DNA from: Rhodoplanes sp963724735
Lineage (GTDB): Bacteria > Pseudomonadota > Alphaproteobacteria > Rhizobiales > Xanthobacteraceae
Assembly (NCBI GenBank): GCA_963724735.1
Contig: CAVRVX010000009.1
Span: 62,001 to 126,000 of the forward strand
Direction of reading: 5' to 3'
Length of the DNA stretch: 64,000 bases
A program made the translations under genes and the position numbers. Numbering within the stretch: the stretch's first letter is position 1; the number at the start of each line of letters is the position of its first letter. The notes below the pieces were generated by a model, which did no database searches, was not told the origin of the DNA, and saw only the letters and a program-made list of their open reading frames with translations. Of this stretch, positions 16,394 through 25,468 are shown in pieces.

Positions 16394-17122
16394 AACGATC
16401 TGAAGGCGGCTTACGAGCAAGCGATCGGACACCCGACCAGCAACAGCACGGTCTACAATCTCCTTGCTCGGCACGGCTGGCGCAAGCTGATGCCCCGTCC
16501 GTTTCATCCCAAGCGGGACCTCGCGGCGCAAAGCGCGTTCAAAAAAACGGCTTTCCGCGCGGTGTGAGACGCGCCGCGAGGGCGGCGGCGGCCCGTGGTC
16601 GTCCCTTGCGGGTCATGTTCGCCGACGAGGCGCGGTTCGGCCGGATCAACCGCCCGCGGCCATGCTGGGCGCCGGCCAAGGTCAGACCCGCGGTCGCTTC
16701 CCAACTCGTTCGCGAGTACATCTATCTGTACGGTGCGGTCTGCCCCAAGGACGGGGCGTGCGCCCTATTTGGTCATGCCGACGTCGAACACGGAATGCTT
16801 CCAGGTTTTCCTCGATTGCCTTTCACGAAAATTCGCCCGGTCCCATATTCTTCTGGTTCTCGACGGGGCTCCCAACCACCGGTGTCGCGACCTCGTGCTC
16901 CCCGACAACATCTCGCTGCTATTCCTTCCGCCCTACTCGCCGGAGCTCAACCCGAAGGAAAATGTCTGGCACGAAATCCGCGAGAAGATCTTCAAGAACT
17001 ACGCCCTCAAATCCATCGACGCCGTTCGGGCCAAGCTCGAGCAGGCCATCCTCTATCTCGAACACAACCCAGACATCGTCAAATCCATCACTGGATTCCC
17101 ATACATCATCAAGTCACTCTGA
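16394..17122 (+). pseudogene. IS630-family transposase, C-terminal fragment with two frameshifts
   Basis: It reads NDLKAAYEQAIGHPTSNSTV then AARHGWRKLMPRPFHPKRDL-like sequence in one frame. After a short A-run (16541-16547) it continues RPLRVMFADEARFGRINRPR (catalytic Asp/Glu region) in a second frame. After a C-run (16763-16765) it reads ILLVLDGAPNHRC and LLFLPPYSPELNPKENVWHE (DDE motif) to TGA 17120-17122 in a third. One-base changes at the two runs would restore the transposase. The N-terminal part is at 12869-13183. Confidence 0.85.
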
Positions 17123-17212
17123 TCTGGAGGCGGTCTGATTTGCGTTTCGCGCGCTGCATTTTTCTGAGACCAAAGCGTTTACTCATGGTTGCTGTATAGT
17201 TGGAGCGCCGCG

Positions 17213-17350
17213 ATGGCGCACCATATCCCCGTAAGAGAAGTGGCTCGGGCAAATCTCGCGATCGCGCTGACCCTTGTTTGGAGCGGGGTTGCCGCGTGCG
17301 TTCTTGCGGCCTGCGTCCATGATGTCGGGCGCTGGCTTGAGGCGTGGTGA
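17213..17350 (+). CDS. Possible 45-residue single-span membrane peptide
   Basis: ATG 17213 opens a 45-codon frame whose product has one hydrophobic span (ANLAIALTLVWSGVAACVLA). A weak GGAG lies 10 bases upstream. The rest of 17123-17565 shows no gene, only a perfect hairpin at 17487-17518. No family is known, and the frame could be fortuitous. Confidence 0.3.
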   Translation: MAHHIPVREVARANLAIALTLVWSGVAACVLAACVHDVGRWLEAW

Positions 17351-17486
17351 AGTCGCGCGAGGTCCGGTCGAGCCGCGCCCTCAGCTCAAGGCGGCGAAAT
17401 AAATTCACCGTCCAATTTGGAACGCAATAAAGCTCGCCACCCGGATTAACCGCGCGGCGAAAAAGGTCTGTTGAAATCGCACTTCA

Positions 17487-17518
17487 TGCTGCGATGCAAT
17501 CTATACCGCATCGCAGCA
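17487..17518 (-). terminator. Hairpin downstream of the phasin gene
   Basis: TGCTGCGATGC and GCATCGCAGCA form a perfect 11-bp stem with a 10-base loop. It lies about 50 bases past the phasin stop codon on the minus strand and is followed by an A/T-rich stretch, so it is the likely phasin terminator. Confidence 0.5.
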
Positions 17519-17565
17519 ACACGTTCCCGGCACCGCCAGTGGCGGTAAAAGTCAAACTGAGCTGG

Positions 17566-17967
17566 TTAGGACGTAACGCCGCCCTTTCCCGGGGCCTTCA
17601 CGCTTTCCATGGCCGTCTTCGTCGCCGTTTCGCCCAGGTCCTTGACCTGCTCGCTCAGGACCTGCATCTGGGTCTGCACGAACTCGCTCTGCATCTTGAC
17701 CAGTTCTTGGATGTCCTTGGCCTGGACGAGTTTTTGCGCAAAGTCGAATGCGGACAATACGTTACGTTCCGCGAAGCTCATCGCTTTCTTGCTGATTCCC
17801 TGCGCGCCGACCTGGCTCGCCTTCACCCGCTCCTCAAACGTGGAAACGGCTTCCTGGGCCGCCTGCATGTAGTTGTTGAAAGCGAGCTTCGCCTGCTCGA
17901 CGCTCCGCTCCGCAACGGCACGCATCTCGCTGGGGATTTCAAACGGCGGTGTGGTGCCCTTGATCAT
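17566..17967 (-). CDS. phaP: Phasin (PHA granule-associated protein)
   Basis: The 133-residue protein has the phasin-2 layout: an amphipathic N-terminal helix with AERSVEQAKLAFNNYMQAAQ, then the central FAQKLVQAKDIQELVKMQSE and the conserved FVQTQMQVLSEQVKDLGE. Phasins coat polyhydroxyalkanoate granules and limit their size. Length and motif order are normal. A PHA synthase gene lies at 58.5-60.3 kb, so the cell very likely stores PHB. It is transcribed alone, with a hairpin terminator downstream. Confidence 0.88.
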   Translation of the reverse strand: MIKGTTPPFEIPSEMRAVAERSVEQAKLAFNNYMQAAQEAVSTFEERVKASQVGAQGISKKAMSFAERNVLSAFDFAQKLVQAKDIQELVKMQSEFVQTQMQVLSEQVKDLGETATKTAMESVKAPGKGGVTS

Positions 17968-18326
17968 GATGCTCCTCCTATACGCCGGCGGATCCGATCC
18001 CGACCGCCTTCGATAGGGGCATTATTGCACTGCAACATGAAATACGCAAATCCATTTTTATAATCCATTCGGAGGGCCGGACAGTGACTAGCCCAAATAG
18101 ACTAGTACGCTTGCCTAAGCGCGGTCGGTCGGAGGTCCGTCCCGTTAACGCGCGAGGGCCGACATTGGCTCGCCGTCAGTCCCTCGAAGGGTGGTAAAAG
18201 CGCTGCGAGTGGAGATCCGCTGCTTCGGCGGAAGGATCGTTCGCGGTCGTCACGCGTTGTTCCCGTCGCGAGATCCGGTGGCTAAACGCGCGTGATCATG
18301 CGGTTTCGTCTCGAGCGGAGACTGGG

Positions 18327-19100
18327 ATGGGGACGATCATCCGCCAATTTTTCGTTACGGCAGCGACCGCGCTTACAGTCACGATTGCAGCCCAAATCCC
18401 AAGCCGCGCCGACGCTGAGACTGTGGACCTACTACTCGCGCTCGCGGCGGACGTTTCTCGCAGCGTCGATGCGCAGAAGTTTCAGCTCCAACGCGAGGGC
18501 TATGCGGCCGCGATCACTAATCCGCGCGTGCTCGAGGCGATCGGCGTCGGGCGGTTCGGCCGTGTCGCGATCTGTTATATCGAGTGGTCGGGCGCCGGCA
18601 ATCAGAAGGTCGTCGTGGACTGGACGGTGATCCGTAATGCCGACGACGCCAACCACTTCGCGACCCAGTTGATCGAAACGCCGCGCGCCTTCGCCGATCG
18701 CACCTCGATCAGCGGCGGGATCGATTTCGCGATCACCCAGCTCGAGCAGGCGCCCTTCGAGTCGGCCCGGCACACCATCGACGTGTCGGGCGACGGCACC
18801 AATAATTCAGGCCGAGATGTGACGATTGCGCGCGATGAAGCCGTCGGGAAGGGCGTCACCATAAACGGGCTGGTCATCTTGACCGACCAGCCGCTGTCCT
18901 GGAACGCCGAGCACACCAACCCGGCTGGCGGCCTCGAAAACTATTATCGGACGAATGTCATCGGCGGACCCGGCGCGTTCGTCGCGGTCGCACAGGATTT
19001 CGCTTCGTTCGGCCAAGCTATCCTCAATAAGCTGGTCGCCGAAATAGCGGTCGCCTCAACGAGATCCGTTGCGTCCGGTTCTGCGGCGGGCGCGCGGTGA
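18327..19100 (+). CDS. DUF1194 von Willebrand factor A-like exported protein
   Basis: The signal peptide (FFVTAATALTVTIAAQIPSR) is followed by a vWA-like domain covering nearly the whole 257-residue chain. The MIDAS-type motif DVSRSVD is at about residues 42-48, a conserved DRTSISGGIDFA follows, and HTIDVSGDGTNNSG and LVILTDQPLSWN come later. This is the DUF1194 family of alphaproteobacterial periplasmic proteins. Metal-dependent ligand binding is expected, but the partner is unknown. It is divergent from the phasin gene with about 360 bp between starts, and a small hairpin at 19100-19118 separates it from convergent aacS. Confidence 0.8.
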   Translation: MGTIIRQFFVTAATALTVTIAAQIPSRADAETVDLLLALAADVSRSVDAQKFQLQREGYAAAITNPRVLEAIGVGRFGRVAICYIEWSGAGNQKVVVDWTVIRNADDANHFATQLIETPRAFADRTSISGGIDFAITQLEQAPFESARHTIDVSGDGTNNSGRDVTIARDEAVGKGVTINGLVILTDQPLSWNAEHTNPAGGLENYYRTNVIGGPGAFVAVAQDFASFGQAILNKLVAEIAVASTRSVASGSAAGAR

Positions 19101-19184
19101 GCCGCCGCTGGTGCGGCTCTCCGATAATCTCGACCCGACCCGCGCAATGGGGTGAGGCGAGCCGCATGCCGCCCTTTGTCGGCA

Positions 19185-21140
19185 TTACGTCCGCAATTCC
19201 GGCAGGTTTTCGTAAAGTGCGAGCGCCTCGGGATTGGCGAGCGCTTCGGTGTTTTTCACCGTGCGCCCATGCACCACGTCGCGTACGGCGATTTCGGTGA
19301 TCTTGCCCGAACGCGTGCGCGGGATGTCGGCGACCTGGACGATCTTGGCCGGCACGTGGCGAGGGCTCGCGCCGGTGCGGATCTGCTTGCGGATGCGTTC
19401 CTTCAAGGCATCGTCGAGAGTGATGCCGTCGCGCAGGCGCACGAACAGGACGACCCGTACGTCGTGCCTCCACTCCTGACCGATGCAGATCGCTTCCACG
19501 ACTTCCGGAATTTGTTCGACCTGCGCGTAAATCTCCGCCGTGCCGATGCGCACCCCGGCCGGATTGAGAGTCGCGTCGGAGCGGCCATAGATGATCAGTC
19601 CGCCATGGCGCGTCCATTCGGCGAAATCGCCATGCGCCCATATATCGGGAAATTTCTCGAAATAGGCGGCGCGATATTTCGCACCTTCCGGATCGTTCCA
19701 GAACATCACCGGCATCGAGACGAACGGCTTTGTGCAAACAAGCTCGCCCTTCTCCTCGCGCACCGGCTTGCCGTCTTCGGAGTACACGTCCACCGCCATG
19801 CCGAGGCCGGCGGCCTGGATTTCCCCCTTCCACACCGGCGCGGTGGGATCCCCGCCGACGAAGCACGAGATAATGTCCGTTCCGCCGGAGATCGAAGCGA
19901 GCTGCAGGTCGGCTTTGATCGCGCGATAGATATAGTCGAAGCTTTCGGGCGCGAGCGGCGAGCCGGTCGATGTGATGAGCCGCAGCGCCGAGAGGTCGTG
20001 GGTCTGGCCCGGGGCAAGGCCCGCTTTGGCGCAGCCGTCGATGTATTTCGCCGAGGTCCCGAACACGTTCATCCGCGTCTCCTGAGCGAAGTCCCACAGC
20101 ACCGCTGGCTTCGGCGCGAAGGGCGAGCCATCGTAAAGGAGAAGCGTCGCCTCGCTCGCGAGCGCCGAGGCCAGCCAGTTCCACATCATCCAGCCGAGTG
20201 TGGTGAAATAGAACACGCGCTCGCCGACGCGGATGTCGCATTGGAGTTGATGCTCCTTGAGATGCTGCAACAGCGTGCCGCCCGCCCCGTGCACGATGCA
20301 TTTGGGCGCGCCGGTCGTGCCGGAGGAGTAAAGAATATAGACGGGGTGATCGAATGGGAGCCGCTCGTAAGAGATCGACCGCGGCGCGTAGGGCTCCAGA
20401 TAATCGTCGAGCGTGACCGCGCGCGGCAGCTCTCTCGCGACCGCCTCCGCCTCGCCGAGATAGGGGATGACGACCACGGTGGCGGCTGATTCGAGTTGCG
20501 CGACGATCGTCTTGAGTTTGTCGACGATGCGCGCCGCCTTACCGTTGTACCAGTAGCCGTCGACGGTCAGGAAGAGCTTCGGCGTGATCTGCCCAAAGCG
20601 GTCAAGCACGCCGCGCTCGCCGAAATCAGGCGAGCAGGACGACCAGATCGCCCCGATCGAGGTCACAGCGAGCATTGCGGCAATCGCCTCGGGAATGTTC
20701 GGCAGCATCGCCGCCACGCGGTCACCGACGCCGACGCCGGACGCCTTCATCGCCTGTTGCAGCCGGGAAACGAGCGACTGCAACTGCGCCCAGGTCAACT
20801 CGCTGCGCGTCTTGTCCTCCCCGTGGAAGATGATTGCGGCGCCGGCATCGCTCCGGCGGAGCAGGTTCTCGGCAAAGTTCAGTTTTGCGTCGGGAAAAAA
20901 CTTGGCGCCCGGCATCCGGTCGCGGTCGATTGCGGCGCGATCGCCTTTCTCGCCGATCACCCCGCCGAAATCCCAGACAAGCGCCCAGAACGCCTCGCGC
21001 TGGTCGACGGACCAGGCGTGCAGCGCGCGATAGTTCTTTAGAGCCAATCCATGCCGCCGATTGGCCTCAGCGATGAAGCTTGAGATTCGACTTGTCGCGG
21101 TGCGCTCCGGCGACGGCGTCCACAACGGATTTTCAACCAT
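19185..21140 (-). CDS. aacS: Acetoacetyl-CoA synthetase
   Basis: The enzyme activates acetoacetate with ATP and CoA to acetoacetyl-CoA and is used in ketone-body and PHB turnover. ATG 21140 (MVENPLWTPSPERTATSRIS) gives the usual length of about 651 residues. A longer frame upstream is not family-like. The AMP-binding signature YILYSSGTTGAPKCIVHGAG is followed by TSTGSPLAPESF, the GDFAEWTRHGGLIIYGRSDA block and the C-terminal PRTRSGKITEIAVRD with the catalytic Lys. LGWMMWNWL is typical of the acetoacetate-specific branch. With the phasin and PHA synthase it fits polyhydroxybutyrate metabolism. Confidence 0.93.
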   Translation of the reverse strand: MVENPLWTPSPERTATSRISSFIAEANRRHGLALKNYRALHAWSVDQREAFWALVWDFGGVIGEKGDRAAIDRDRMPGAKFFPDAKLNFAENLLRRSDAGAAIIFHGEDKTRSELTWAQLQSLVSRLQQAMKASGVGVGDRVAAMLPNIPEAIAAMLAVTSIGAIWSSCSPDFGERGVLDRFGQITPKLFLTVDGYWYNGKAARIVDKLKTIVAQLESAATVVVIPYLGEAEAVARELPRAVTLDDYLEPYAPRSISYERLPFDHPVYILYSSGTTGAPKCIVHGAGGTLLQHLKEHQLQCDIRVGERVFYFTTLGWMMWNWLASALASEATLLLYDGSPFAPKPAVLWDFAQETRMNVFGTSAKYIDGCAKAGLAPGQTHDLSALRLITSTGSPLAPESFDYIYRAIKADLQLASISGGTDIISCFVGGDPTAPVWKGEIQAAGLGMAVDVYSEDGKPVREEKGELVCTKPFVSMPVMFWNDPEGAKYRAAYFEKFPDIWAHGDFAEWTRHGGLIIYGRSDATLNPAGVRIGTAEIYAQVEQIPEVVEAICIGQEWRHDVRVVLFVRLRDGITLDDALKERIRKQIRTGASPRHVPAKIVQVADIPRTRSGKITEIAVRDVVHGRTVKNTEALANPEALALYENLPELRT

Positions 21141-21316
21141 GTACCGATTCCTCCGAAAACCCCGCGCAATAGCATTTTGCCCGGTTCCGTGCCACTTGGA
21201 GCGCCCTGGGCAGGGTGTTTTCCCGGCCACGAAAGCGTCACAGAGGGCGCGCATTTTCCGCCGCCTCCGCTGGAAGATAAGGTACTTTCGGCGCCACCGA
21301 AAACGGACTTCACCGC

Positions 21317-23296
21317 GTGAGCGCTCCCACCGGCTTCAAACGGCTTGCAGTCGCCGCCGGCGTCATCGCGGGCCTCGGCATCATCGTGCTGGCGGTCGCG
21401 TCCTATCTGATTTCGGCCGACGCGGCGAGCCATGCGGTGATGGCCGATGTGAAGGCGGCGACCGGTTTCGAGCCGACGGTGCGCGGCCCGGTTTCGGTGT
21501 CGCTCTTTCCCTCGCCGCGCGTGACGCTCGGCGAGGTCGCGTTGACGGGCGCAGACGACCGCAGTCCTCCTTTGACCGTCGAGCGCCTGGTCGCTCATGT
21601 CCGCTGGCTGCCGCTGCTGGCGGGGCGCTTCGATATCGCCGATATCGCGCTCGATCATCCGCGCATCATGCTCAGTATCGATGCGGCCGGCCATTCCAAC
21701 TGGTCGCCGCTGGTCGACACGCTCGCCCGGACCGTGCGCGCAGGCAACCGAACCGGCGCGAAGACGCTGTCCTTCTCGGAAATCCGGATCGCCAACGGCG
21801 GTGTCGTGATTGAAGACGGTATGCGCGGCGGCGTGGAGACACTCGAACGTGTCGAGCTATCGCTCGCATGGCCGTCGATCGCGAACAGATTCGCGGCGAC
21901 CGGACGCTTTACCTGGCGCGACGAACCGCTCGATGTCGGGCTCACCATCGCCGATTTTTCCGCCGCGCTCGCCGGCGACAATTCGGGACTGAAGCTCCGC
22001 CTCGCCGGGGCGCCGGGCAAGCTCGCCTTCGACGGCGTGATGAGTTATCTGCCGAACATGAAGATCGACGGCACGCTGGCCGCCGACGGGACCTCCTTGC
22101 GCGAAGCCTTGTATTGGATCTCCGGGAAACGGCTGCCCGGCAGCGGACTCGGAGTCTTTTCTCTCAAGGCGCGCACCAATATGGTCGGCGGAACGATCGC
22201 CCTGTCGGATCTCAATATCGAGTTGGACGGGAATGTCGCGGAAGGGGTCTTGAGCTACGCCACGCGCGGGCGGCGTACGTTGCAGGGGACGCTCGCGCTC
22301 GAAAGTCTCGACCTTATGCCGTACGCGCCGACCTTGCGCCTGCTCGCCGCCGACGCGCGCACCTGGGATAACAACCCGATCTCCCTCGAGTGGTTCAACG
22401 ATATCGATTTCGACCTGCGAATTTCCGCCGCCCGCGTCATCGCCGCGCAAGGCCGGCTGGGCCGTACCGCCGCGGCCGCGACGCTGCGCGACGGCCGGCT
22501 GCTCGTGACGATCGGCGAATTGGAGGGTTGCAACGGCCTGATCAACGGGTCGCTGGCGATTACGAAATCAAACCAGGGCGCGCATCTGCGGTCGCAACTG
22601 CGACTCGCCAATGTCGATCTTGAAACCTGCCTCGCCGATCTCTTCGGCGTTCGCCGCGTCGAAGGCAAAGGCAGCCTGTCCTGGGAGATCGAGGCCGAAG
22701 GCGGCAGTGTGCTCGCGCTCGCGCGCACGGTGAACGGCGGCGCGACGCTTGTTGCGACACGCGGGGTGCTGACCGGGTTCAATGTCGAGCAGCTTCTGCG
22801 CCGGCTGGAACGGCGGCCGCTCGCGGGGAGCGGAGATTTCCGAACCGGCCGAACGCCGTTCGAAACGCTGAACGTCACCTTCAGAATCAAGCAGGGCACC
22901 GCGAGCGTGGAGCAGGGGCGCATCGAGAGCGCCAGTGTGCGCCTTGCGCTCAGCGGCAACGCCTCCATTCCCACGCGCGATTTCGATCTGAATGGGACGG
23001 CAAGCCTGCTCCATGTCGGGGAAGGTCCACCCACGTTTGAACTGCCCTTTTTCGTGCAGGGGGGCTGGGATGACCCGATCATGCTGCCCGACAGCCAGGC
23101 GTTGATTCGCCGTTCGGGCGCGGCGGCGCCGCTGCTCGACGCCGTCATTGACCAGCGCACCCGCGAGGGCGTGCGTTCGGCGATCGATCGCATGATCGAA
23201 GAAAGCGCTCCCGCGTCGCGAACCGATGGGCCGCCGCCGAGCCCGGCCGCGCCGCCGGCGCAAGCCAATATCCCGGCCGCGCCGCCGTCGCGCTGA
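21317..23296 (+). CDS. AsmA family protein
   Basis: The GTG start at 21317 gives 659 residues. There is one N-terminal membrane anchor (LAVAAGVIAGLGIIVLAVAS, residues about 10-32), an AsmA N-terminal domain (ATGFEPTVRGPVSVSLFPSP) and a long repeat-like beta-rich periplasmic region. The AsmA-2-like part contains NGSLAITKSNQGAHLRSQLR. The C-terminus is a Pro/Ala tail. AsmA-type proteins are inner-membrane-anchored bridges implicated in phospholipid transport and outer-membrane assembly. It diverges from aacS. The first 25 bases after the stop lead into a degenerate dispersed repeat. Confidence 0.85.
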   Translation: MSAPTGFKRLAVAAGVIAGLGIIVLAVASYLISADAASHAVMADVKAATGFEPTVRGPVSVSLFPSPRVTLGEVALTGADDRSPPLTVERLVAHVRWLPLLAGRFDIADIALDHPRIMLSIDAAGHSNWSPLVDTLARTVRAGNRTGAKTLSFSEIRIANGGVVIEDGMRGGVETLERVELSLAWPSIANRFAATGRFTWRDEPLDVGLTIADFSAALAGDNSGLKLRLAGAPGKLAFDGVMSYLPNMKIDGTLAADGTSLREALYWISGKRLPGSGLGVFSLKARTNMVGGTIALSDLNIELDGNVAEGVLSYATRGRRTLQGTLALESLDLMPYAPTLRLLAADARTWDNNPISLEWFNDIDFDLRISAARVIAAQGRLGRTAAAATLRDGRLLVTIGELEGCNGLINGSLAITKSNQGAHLRSQLRLANVDLETCLADLFGVRRVEGKGSLSWEIEAEGGSVLALARTVNGGATLVATRGVLTGFNVEQLLRRLERRPLAGSGDFRTGRTPFETLNVTFRIKQGTASVEQGRIESASVRLALSGNASIPTRDFDLNGTASLLHVGEGPPTFELPFFVQGGWDDPIMLPDSQALIRRSGAAAPLLDAVIDQRTREGVRSAIDRMIEESAPASRTDGPPPSPAAPPAQANIPAAPPSR

Positions 23297-23435
23297 AGAG
23301 CGAGCGCATTTTCCGGCGCAAAGGGAACCGGCTTGCCGCAGGCCTGCGGGGCGATCGGGAAACGAATTCTGCCCGGCATTCTGTATTATGATCGCCGCTG
23401 GCGAATCACCACGACGAGACCGAGAATCGCGGCGC

Positions 23436-23687
23436 ATGTTGAGGCTTCTACACGCTGTGGTGAAGATCGCGATCGCCGCCCTGGTCGTTGGGACGATCCT
23501 TGCCCATTTCGGCATCACCATCGAAACGGTTGCGGCCGAGATCGGCGTCTCTCCCGGACGGGTCGGCGAGTTCATGCGCCAGGGCATTGCCTGGGCGGCG
23601 CCCAATCTGGCCCTCGGTCTGGTCGTGATCGTGCCCGTATGGCTGCTCGTCTACATCCTTCGCCCGCGCGGCCAGAACAGCGACTGA
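23436..23687 (+). CDS. DUF6460 small membrane protein
   Basis: From ATG 23436 the 83-residue product has two membrane spans (VVKIAIAALVVGTILAHFGI and LALGLVVIVPVWLLVYILR) separated by a short polar loop, with an Arg/Gly tail. Length and pattern fit DUF6460, found in alphaproteobacteria. Role unknown. The preceding region (23297-23345) holds a degenerate copy of the dispersed GCATTTTCCGGCG...AACCGG repeat. Confidence 0.65.
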   Translation: MLRLLHAVVKIAIAALVVGTILAHFGITIETVAAEIGVSPGRVGEFMRQGIAWAAPNLALGLVVIVPVWLLVYILRPRGQNSD

Positions 23688-23741
23688 GCGGTCGCCTGGC
23701 GACCGTCCTTTCTTGTTGCGCTTGCGAAGGCGGCCCGACGG

Positions 23742-24542
23742 TCAGCGCGCGGCCGCCTGTCGCTGCTCCGCGCCCCGCGTCAGAATCGAAGCGGCGATGA
23801 CGACGACGGTGATGACGGCGATGAAGATCGTGCACACCGCGTTGATTTCCGGCTTTACCCCCAGTCGCACCTCCGAATAGATGCGGATTGGCAATGTGGT
23901 GGCGCCCGGGCCGGTGGTGAAGCTCGCGATCACGAGGTCATCAAGGGACAGCGAAAAAGCGAGGAGGAATCCGGCGGCGATGGCCGGCGCGATGGCCGGC
24001 GCCGTCACCGTCAGAAAGGTGCGCACGGGCGGGCAGCCGAGATCCATCGCGGCTTCCTCCAGCGTCCGATCGAAGCCGACCAGGCGCGACTGCACCACCA
24101 CCGTCACGAAACACAAGGTCAGCGTCGTGTGGGCGATGGCGATCGTGAGGAAGCCGCGGTCGAGATTGATCGCGACAAAGAACAAGAGCAGCGAAAGGCC
24201 GGTGATCACCTCCGGCATGACCAGCGGCGCATAGATCATCGCGACGAAGGGCATACGGCCGCGAAATCGGCCGAGCCGGGTGAGCGCGACGGCCGCGAGC
24301 GTTCCGAGAATTGTCGCCGCGGTCGCCGATATGAATGCGATCAGCAAAGAATTCGCGGCCGCTTGCTGGAGGGCGGTGTCCTCGATAAGCGCTGCGTACC
24401 ATCGCAGCGACCAGCCGCCCCATACCGTCACCAGGCGCGATGCGTTGAACGAATAGACGACGAGGATGACGATGGGCAGGTAGAGGAAGGCGACGCCAAG
24501 TGCGATCGACACCAGGTTGAACGAGGAGAATCTCTTGCCCAT
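23742..24542 (-). CDS. potI: Polyamine-type ABC transporter permease (PotI/PotC-like)
   Basis: ATG 24542 gives 266 residues with six membrane helices, including LVSIALGVAFLYLPIVILVV at the N-terminus. The EAA-type coupling loop EEAAMDLGCPPVRTFLTVTA interacts with the ATPase. It is the second permease of the spermidine/putrescine class. It begins 3 bases after the stop of potH in the potG-potH-potI operon on the minus strand. No periplasmic binding-protein gene adjoins the operon. Confidence 0.88.
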   Translation of the reverse strand: MGKRFSSFNLVSIALGVAFLYLPIVILVVYSFNASRLVTVWGGWSLRWYAALIEDTALQQAAANSLLIAFISATAATILGTLAAVALTRLGRFRGRMPFVAMIYAPLVMPEVITGLSLLLFFVAINLDRGFLTIAIAHTTLTLCFVTVVVQSRLVGFDRTLEEAAMDLGCPPVRTFLTVTAPAIAPAIAAGFLLAFSLSLDDLVIASFTTGPGATTLPIRIYSEVRLGVKPEINAVCTIFIAVITVVVIAASILTRGAEQRQAAAR

Positions 24543-24544
24543 CG

Positions 24545-25459
24545 TCAGCCCTTTTCGATCTCGCGTGCGTGAATGTTCTCGTAAAACGCCATAGGAACGA
24601 CGAGCAAAGCGAGCAGAACGACCGCGATCGCCGAGGCGACCGGCCAGTCGCGATTGGCGAAGAACTCGGTCCACAGCGTTTGCCCGATCATCAGCGTCTG
24701 CGAGCCGCCAAGGAGATCGGGGATCACGAACTCGCCGATGATCGGAATGAAGCAGAGCAGCGCGCCGGCGACGACGCCGGGCAGGACGAGTGGCAACGTC
24801 ACGACAAAGAACGCCTTCCAGCGCGGGCATCCGAGATCGGCCGCCGCCTCGAGCAGGCTTTCGTCGAGTTTCTCAAAGCTCGCGTACAGCGGCAGCACCA
24901 TGAATGGGAGGTAGGAATACACGATGCCGACGTAGACGGCGGTGTCGCTCGCCAGCCAAGCGACCGGCTGGTCGATGAGGCCGAGCGCGCGCAGCGCCTC
25001 GTTGAGGAGGCCGTCCCGTTGAAGAATGTTGATCCAGGCATAGACCCGGATCAGGAACGAGGTCCAGAACGGGAGAATCACCAGAATGAGTAGGACCGGC
25101 TGCGCCCGCCTCGGGGCGCGCGCCATGCCGTAAGCAATCGGCACTCCGATCAATACGAGAATGAGCGTCGACAGCGCCGCGATCTGCAGGCTCTTGAGAT
25201 AGGAGAAAAGATAAATGTCGTCGCCGATCAGCACCGCATAGGTCGCAAGCGACAGCTCTCGAAAAAAGTCCCGAAGGCCGGACCAGCCGGCGGCAAGATC
25301 GAGCGCCGGCGTATAGGGCGGCTGCGCGATCGCCGTTTGCGACAGGCTGATCTTCAGCACGATCAGAAACGGCAGCAGAAAGAATGCGATCAGCCAGAGA
25401 TAGGGCAGGGCGGGGATCAGCCACATGCCGAATGAACGATTGCGAGCGTGTCGCGACAT
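24545..25459 (-). CDS. potH: Polyamine-type ABC transporter permease (PotH/PotB-like)
   Basis: The 304-residue protein has six membrane helices. It has a long first periplasmic loop and the family's LVILPFWTSFLIRVYAWINI segment. The EAA loop is EAAADLGCPRWKAFFVVTLP, and GEFVIPDLLGGSQTLMIG is characteristic of PotB/PotH permeases. It lies between potG (9-bp gap) and potI. The complex would import putrescine or spermidine, the substrate being inferred from family only. Confidence 0.9.
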   Translation of the reverse strand: MSRHARNRSFGMWLIPALPYLWLIAFFLLPFLIVLKISLSQTAIAQPPYTPALDLAAGWSGLRDFFRELSLATYAVLIGDDIYLFSYLKSLQIAALSTLILVLIGVPIAYGMARAPRRAQPVLLILVILPFWTSFLIRVYAWINILQRDGLLNEALRALGLIDQPVAWLASDTAVYVGIVYSYLPFMVLPLYASFEKLDESLLEAAADLGCPRWKAFFVVTLPLVLPGVVAGALLCFIPIIGEFVIPDLLGGSQTLMIGQTLWTEFFANRDWPVASAIAVVLLALLVVPMAFYENIHAREIEKG

Positions 25460-25468
25460 CGGTCTGCC

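Larger units (their letters stand above)
12869..16397. other. Inverted segment of about 3.5 kb splitting two genes
   Basis: At the left edge a plus-strand cysteine-rich gene meets the end of a minus-strand IS630 fragment. At the right edge a minus-strand cysteine-rich fragment meets a plus-strand IS630 fragment. Flipping the segment joins both pairs in the correct order and strand. The junction bases are CGTT (12869-12872) and AACG (16394-16397), mutual reverse complements, so 4 bp of microhomology is shared. A few bases appear lost at each junction (family sequences have two more residues before DLKAAYE, and the cysteine-rich gene is off by one base). Confidence 0.75.
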
